From the NCBI RefSeq assembly GCF_963676685.1, contig NC_092345.1, positions 44,227,838 to 44,291,837 on the forward strand: DNA of 64,000 nt, written 5' to 3'. Both the position numbers and the translations under genes were made by a program. Shown in pieces: positions 57,885-64,000 of this stretch (its first letter is position 1; every line of letters begins with the position of its first letter). The notes beneath the pieces were generated by a model. That model was not told where the DNA came from and did not search any database. It saw only the letters and a list, made by a program, of their open reading frames with translations. This DNA is from Mytilus edulis (lineage: Eukaryota > Mollusca > Bivalvia > Mytilida > Mytilidae).

Positions 57885-60228
57885 TTGTATTCGGTTTGCA
57901 TTGATTATGGTTCCTTAATACTATATACTAGTAGATGATTGAGTAGGTTTCATTGCAATTTTATCTGTTACCAAATATAGATATTTTGATATTTTGATTT
58001 CAAAATGGTGATGTAATACATATATATATAATACATGACATTCTGCAACAGGCACATAAGTGTTGTAAAATGTTGCTAGATAAAACTTGATACTAGTATA
58101 TATGAAGACTTTTAGTTCATAGATATATAGTTTCTCTACTTAAGAATCATTTTGATATTTGCAAGGACATTTCAGTTTATGTCGTGTTCAAAATGTGAAA
58201 TATGGTAATCCTTATGATTTTGTTTTTAAATAAGGTGAAAAAGTTCTGTTTTGATCTTCAACAACCGAAATAAGTTTGACAGATACTTATTCTTTACTTA
58301 CTTTTTCAAATATTCTTAACTGCTTCATTTTGTTAATTTCACAATTTCGTCTTTGTGTACTTAAATAAAGACAACAGTAGTATATCGCTGTTCGAAATTC
58401 ATCAATCAATTGTGAAAAAAACAAATCTGGGTTACACATTGAAACTGAGGGAAACGCATCAAATACGACACAACAGAAACACAACATTAAAATGTATCAC
58501 ATACAGAAACGAACTATAATATAACAATGACAATTTTCCTGACTTAAAACATGACATTTTAAGAAAGAAATGGTGGGTTGAACCTGGTTTTGTGGCATGC
58601 CAAACCTCCTGCTTTAATGGCAATGTAAAATATAACATTAAAATAACAACTTTACATGACAGGACTACAATTCAAATAAATGTGAAAACATATAGGACAG
58701 AGAAACACACGAATAATAGCTAACAAAAGGTACCAGGTTTAAAATATAATACGCCAGACGTGCGTTTCGTCCACACAAGACTAACCAGTGACGTTCAGAT
58801 GAAAAAAAATGAAAGCCAAAACAAGTACAAAGATGAAGTTCACTTAGGGCCAAAAGTTGTGGCCAAAACGGCTAGGGTTTTCTGACTGGGATAAGAACAT
58901 CCTTGTTATTTAGAATAATTCATAATTTTGCAAACAGTAAATCATATAAAATGACTTTATAATAGATATACAGGATAAAACCGAATTGTTACTAACTACA
59001 GAATAAAAACGGCTACATTACATAAAACAACCTAAATACCAGCACATGAAAATATACAGCATAGTTTTGTATAGAATTTCACATAACTTTAACCAATTAG
59101 AATTAATGTATAAGTCATCATTTTCCAAACCTTTAATTCGTATAAACGAAGTATTTACGACTGTATTTTAAATATTTTAGCCCTTATGAATTCTAATGAT
59201 TAAGGATCCCATTGCAGACAGATTTTGTTTTATAAAATTTTATGATTATTTTATTTTGTAACTTTACGAATCTTTAAGATATGCAAAGATGAATATGTAA
59301 CCAGATTATAAATGACTAAAATCGTCTCCACACGTAATGACAAAATTTCACAGTGACAAAGTTTACCTTGTCAGCTCTTAGTATATAATTCCTTGCAAAA
59401 TGTATAAAAATGTAGTAATTAGGTTATTACGGTGGCATTGACAATTTAAACTGACTGTGTACTCTCCACATGTTAAGTTTGCATCATATTAACTTTGCCC
59501 TTGTACTAACTTGAATAGACCAAGATTTTTTTTATCACAAATGCAAACAACAATTATTAATTTCATGCGTACGAAGCGTTTTCTGGATTAAACTTTATCA
59601 GCAACGCTCAAAGCAAAATATGTAAAAATCGAAACAGGGAAACAGTTAAAGATCAATGAATAAAAAGCAAACAACAACAAATGTTCGCTATTTGGTCTTG
59701 CATTGCCATTTCCTAGAATGAAAATGGACTCAAGTTCATCACCAAAACATGAACAATTAATTTGAAGGAGTCCATAACTTTTGATTTTTTTTTCCACAAA
59801 TTTAACTGATCAATTTTCGAACAACATTGAATAAGGGGCAAGCATTTGGGCTATATTTATGATGGCGTGAAGGACATCATAAAAAGATTGATTAAGGTCA
59901 AACAAAAAATTTATTCGAATCATCAACAATGGTGATTGTGTGTTTGTGTGTGTTTGTGTGTGTGTGTATTGGTGGTGGTTGTGGTGGGGGGAGGGGGTAT
60001 CACACTGACTTTGGAAAGAACAACAAAAATTAAAAGGTAAAAGGTAAAGTGAATCATGGTATCTATGTCAGTGGAAGCAAAATCGCTGATCTCAAATTTG
60101 ATTGGAATTGAATGGGATTATTTTTATCTGATGCTTTTTAATTCATAGAAAGCATAAGTCACATGCCATATGATGGATAACTTTTAATTCTTCATCATAT
60201 CGTTATTTCTTTGATATACATAAATACA
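57885..60228. other. Spacer between esterase loci
   Basis: 57885-58430 duplicates the esterase upstream region. 58728-58935 is a minus retrozyme relic. 59575-59612 is a decayed hammerhead-like piece. A GT-rich tract (GTGTGTTTGTGTGTG, then G-run) lies at 59936-59998. No gene. Confidence 0.5.
58751..58794 (-). ncRNA. Hammerhead ribozyme relic
   Basis: Minus strand: stem I ACGTCA/TGGCGT, GAAA and the GTC triplet are kept, but the core box is CTGGTTA. Part of a diverged minus-strand retrozyme copy (about 58728-58935). Confidence 0.65.
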
Positions 60229-60433
60229 TTACTTATAACCTTTGTATGCTTTATAGCTATAGGGACATTTGAAATTAAACGGAAACAAATATTTGTACCA
60301 AAAGTCAAGTCTTGGTTGTTTGAAGTTGATTTCGTTTGTAACAACTGTTTTGCCATTGACATAATCCAGTTTGTTGATTGACTTTTTCTCCGCATTGTAC
60401 TTCCTCAATTTTAAATCACAGGATCTCCAATTC
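60229..60433 (-). CDS. Second carboxylesterase, C-terminal exon
   Basis: Acceptor TTTAAATAATTCTAG. NWRSCDLKLRKYNAEKKSIN, then TVVTNEINFKQPRLDFWYKY and a Tyr/Lys-rich end (PYSYKAYKGYK) with TAA at 60229. Homologous to 41287-41467, with an 8-residue longer tail. Confidence 0.92.
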
Positions 60434-60988
60434 CTAGAATTATTTAAAATTGAAAAATAATATACATATTTGTATTTAATGTTTATCCATTCATTTATTT
60501 CGAAGTTATTTGTTAGTAATATTTCCATGTCTTTATTGTTGTCAAAATATTATTAAAAGCCCTTTTTAAACCATTAAAAAGTCCGGAATAGCAGGTTCTA
60601 TTGTCTTTTAGTTACGTATTTATAAGACATATAAAAATGCGTATTGTCAGTTTTTCAACATTGTTAAGAAAACACTATGAATTTCTATTAAATGATCTCT
60701 AATAAATTAACATGTACTGCCAGAGACACATTAAACACATCAGTTTGACGAAGCACCAAAATTACACACATCAAAATAAAACACATGACCTTTGAGGTAA
60801 GGATTGTATGTATGTTTTTTCTCTGGTGAAAGATAAAATATATGCTACCGCAAAAATATCCCGACATTTCTTAATTAACGGTATAGATGATATCGTTGTT
60901 TATTAACTGCACAGGAAAATAAAACTTTTGTCATATATGTGTTAAGGTAGATCAAAACTTATAAATGCTAAACCAATATATATCATAC

Positions 60989-61124
60989 CCTTCTTTGACA
61001 AAATGACTGATTAGTTGCATTGTCACTTTAGAAACCTCTGCATCACGTGCTGTATATGAGAACTTTGGATGTCCTACTGTCGGTACACCAAATACATAAA
61101 ATATATCCCACCCATGTTGTACTC
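60989..61124 (-). CDS. Second carboxylesterase, exon with catalytic His
   Basis: GVQHGWDIFYVFGVPTVGHP, then FSYTARDAEVSKVTMQLISH and FVKEG. 136 bases with the same phases as 43154-43289; acceptor TCTATTATTAG, donor AAGG|gtatga. Confidence 0.94.
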
Positions 61125-61174
61125 CTAATAATAGAATCGTCTTAATTAAAGTTTACACTTACTAGTAATCGTAC

Positions 61175-61365
61175 TTGACCGTTGGTTTTTCCATTTGAAT
61201 GGTTTTACACTAGTAATTTTGGGGCCCTTTATAGCTTGTTGTTCGGTGAGAGCCAAGGCTCCGTGTTGAAAGCCGTACATTGACCTATAATGGTCTACTT
61301 TTATAAATTGTTATTTGGATGGAGAGTTATCTCATTGACACTCACACCACATCTTCTTATATCTA
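61175..61365 (-). mobile_element. SINE-like repeat in second esterase intron
   Basis: Minus copy of the 42230-42480 family (GAGAGCCAAGGCTCCGTG and GGATGGAGAGTTATCTCATT on the plus strand). Confidence 0.65.
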
Positions 61366-61785
61366 ATATGTATAATATTTTTTTACTTTCAATGTTTCCA
61401 TTAGAGCTAACATGTGCATTAACTATCATATAGAATTAAAAGAAATACTCATCCTCCGAGTTTATATGATTTTTTTTATCTTTCAAATCAACTGAACTTT
61501 CTTTTTATCAATTTTAATGAATAAGGGAACATAATTTTATTTCTTACACGCAGGACCAACTTATTAAAGGATAAGGCTTAAAACTTAAAGTAAATAAATT
61601 AACCACTTATGATCTCTTTTTTGGACCAACTTGTAAAAAGGGATAAGGAATAATATTGTAAATCAACTAATTGACACTCAAGATTAATTTTTACAAGAAA
61701 ACAAAGACTCTGAAAAATTTGGTCTCTCGTGAAAAGTTTTTTTTTTTTGGAAATAATACAATTTCTTCTTTGTTATATCTCTTAC

Positions 61786-61924
61786 CTATCCATTCAGGCC
61801 CGGGAACGTTTTGAGAAACGTAATCAAAACTGAGAGTGTAAACGTTCTTTTGCCATGTAGAAATCATGTCTGCGGTCTTCATCATTGGCACGAAGACTCC
61901 TACATCTGCTCTGACTTGCAAGGC
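61786..61924 (-). CDS. Second carboxylesterase, antepenultimate exon, partial gene
   Basis: Acceptor CACAATTTCAG. ALQVRADVGVFVPMMKTADM, then ISTWQKNVYTLSFDYVSQNV and PGPEWIG, donor ATAG|gtaaga. 139 bases, phase 0 to 1, without the frameshift seen in the neighbour. The upstream exons (triad Ser and Glu) must lie beyond 64000. Confidence 0.93.
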
Positions 61925-64000
61925 CTGAAATTGTGGTATAATACAATAAACCAATGTGTTTTTATTTCGCTATTCTACCCAATATCGTCAATTGCACGGC
62001 TATTAAGATTAGCGATTTTCTTATTTGCTTGTTGTAGTTTCATAAGGAAAGATCCAAGTTTTACATATTTTTTTTATTTTTCTACTCATGAAATTCGCAA
62101 AATAAGTTATTTAACAGTAAATTGAATGCATCTTGGAGGTTTTCTGGAGAGTGAATGATCAAATCCCTATCAGATCTTAATATCAAAATAGATTATTCTT
62201 CTATAATTGCATAATTGCTTGTAAGAAAGTATTCATCTTTTAAATATATTCTATCAGTGTAATATAGTATTGACAAGAACAAAAACCATTTTAAATAGCT
62301 AGTAACGATATTTGATTTTTGTATGGATTACGTTAATACCGTCAAAATAATTCTACAATGATATTGTTACAAGAAAAGAACTTTGTTCCATGCATATCGG
62401 TATCTTTTCCATAATTATGACGCAAATGATCGACTCCAAACTTTAATCTATGCAAAACATATTGATTTCAACTTTCCAATTATAAAGTTCAGGGTCCTAT
62501 TTCTCAGCAGTAGCAATCTGACCCGTCGTATGGCGTTTTTATATCGTAAATAATGCAAAAAGCTTCTGTGATATCACACCATAACGACGCTTCATAATAA
62601 TATAATAATTTCTTGGGTCCAAAGCGCTTTTCTGGATTTACCTTCATCAGGAACGCTCAAAGCCAAACATTTGAAATCCGAAGATGTACAAGTACCGAAA
62701 CCGTTGAAGAGCTATATGTAAAAAATACCTAAAATAAATAGCCAAATTCATCTAAAGCCAACTTTGCCTGAGGGAGTTGAAGCCTTAGTTTCTTAATAAC
62801 GGTCATCCTTACAAATTGGTTGATGTGTCTGTGAATCAACTCACAAGCGACATGTGTTTTAAATTCCAGAATAGTAGCCTCACCTGTAAATTTCCAGATC
62901 AAATAATATTCCTGATTATGATTTTCTGACTGCGTGTGATTTTCTGAGTGTGATGCAGAAAAGAAAAGCTTAACCTGTCATCGTATCCTTTGGAGTTCAT
63001 GTGTTTTATAAAGATTTTGTTTTTAATCTAATGTTCATCTTCTTATTTCAGGAAATAAGAACATCGGTATAATTAATACGGTTGTCCCTTAATCTATTAT
63101 TTATTTATGAAAATAAATACATCATTTTTTTAATTATATTGTTCTGTATTGCCTTGCACTTTACTCTTGTGCAAAAGTCAAAATACAATCAATGTATGTA
63201 TCGTTTTACTCATATTGTATAAGGCTTGCTTTGGTAATCGTTGAAGACCTACTAGTAACTAATGAAATAAAGAATAAAAAAAAATATATATGTCATTTCT
63301 GATTTTCAGTTTTAGCAATGTTAACTTCTCTCGCAGAATAGAAGAGACGAACAAATTGTACTGTCGTATAAACAGCATCATAATTGTTACAATTTTGGTT
63401 TTTAACCCGGATTAGTTTTTTCTCAATCGATTTACGACTTTTGAACACCGGTATTGAACTTTAGCCTTTATTTATGATAGTAGTTTAGAAAATACCACTT
63501 CCTCAGATGCGGGGGGATAATCAAAAAGAAAAACAGATCTCATTAAAGGGGTAAACTCAGTAATGGGATATAATATTTGTAATTCTCACACCTTCGCAGT
63601 TGTACGCCTTTAGCAACCAAGAGTTGCAAACAATTTAATTAAGTGGTTGCCATATGTTGTTGTCTGTAATCTTTGTTTTTCGTTTCTTTTTTTGTTTTGT
63701 TTCAGGCCTTTGTTTTCCAATCACCAATAATCAATCCATTATTGCGGCAACGTAATGAATTCTCACTTGATACACATAATCAGCGTAATTTATAGGAGTA
63801 ACATTTATTATGTCACATAAGAGTACCGAAAATCACCTTCTTTTTTATATTTTTTGGTGATTGCAATGTGGTCAAACTTTAGTTTTCTATTGTGTAGTTT
63901 TTCGTTGGGGTTTTTTTGCCTCGTTTTGTTTTCTTTGATAAATGAGTTTGGCATTTTTTTTGGCCTTTTTAAAATCGATATATGATCGATGTCACTAAAA
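61925..64000. other. Intron of the second esterase, no exon seen
   Basis: No esterase exon on the minus strand was found up to the edge. A hammerhead-like repeat sits at 62590-62800. The rest is AT-rich without recognised features. Confidence 0.5.
62615..62656 (-). ncRNA. Hammerhead-like motif, second lineage
   Basis: Minus strand: GCGTTC-CTGATGA-AGGTAAATCCA-GAAA-AGCGCTTT-GGACCC. Core boxes are both present, stem I is partly paired (GCGTTC with GGACCC), stem II is short (GG/CC) and stem III is the self-complementary AGCGCT. A more decayed relative is at 59575-59612 (CTGATAA, GAAA). Sequence outside the core is unlike the 356-bp family. Confidence 0.5.

Noticed and set aside
61811..62125. 104-aa plus ORF
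   Set aside because: Antisense shadow of the esterase exon extended into the intron.

Overview
The window looks like AT-rich, repeat-laden nuclear DNA of a marine bivalve, most likely a mussel (Mytilus-like). Reasons: genes split by GT/AG introns, no operons, several interspersed repeat families of the kind common in mussel genomes, a His-rich LIV-1-type ZIP gene and a tandem carboxylesterase cluster. The organism call is an inference, since no search could be run. All exon models below were read by eye from splice sites, frame continuity and family motifs.

Layout. 1-1142 (-): one long open exon of a Gln/Pro/Asn-rich protein running off the left edge. 1143-6803: gene-free, with a 453-bp foldback and a small minisatellite. 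6804-10947 (+): a broken non-LTR retrotransposon (ORF1 tail, endonuclease, reverse transcriptase). 12314-24251 (+): a complete three-exon zinc transporter gene of the SLC39A7/KE4/Catsup type (428 aa). Its 9.5-kb second intron holds a nested stack: a 7-kb terminal-inverted-repeat element with a decayed minus-strand ORF, split by a young 2.87-kb LTR retrotransposon (identical 192-bp LTRs, 4-bp target duplication) that carries only a gag-like ORF, and a separate 0.8-kb foldback ending 50 bp before the last exon.

24252-41286: no firm host gene. It contains a 207-bp TA-flanked MITE, a 2.16-kb tandem duplication, a 1173-bp element with 36-bp inverted ends, an exact 8-bp target duplication and two opposed arrays of an 11-mer, and a 4-kb inverted-repeat-bounded segment with two exons of an unrecognised, frameshifted gene.

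41287-54804 (-): an 11-exon carboxylesterase (type B) gene. The phases sum to a 551-residue protein with an intact Ser-Glu-His triad, but exon 2 has an in-frame TAG and exon 9 an extra base. A relic of exon 1 lies at 57705-57884, and the last three exons of a second, apparently intact paralogue lie at 60229-61924, continuing past the right edge.

The most interesting signal is a set of hammerhead ribozyme motifs in the esterase region. Three perfect-core copies sit exactly 356 bp apart in a tandem array at 46.1-47.1 kb, which is the architecture of a retrozyme (a small non-autonomous retroelement that moves through self-cleaved circular RNA). Four decayed or variant copies lie nearby, and a second hammerhead-like lineage is seen at 59.6 and 62.6 kb. 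A second strong signal is a set of five 27-bp palindromes around the gag of the LTR element, whose two classes differ by paired, base-pair-preserving changes.
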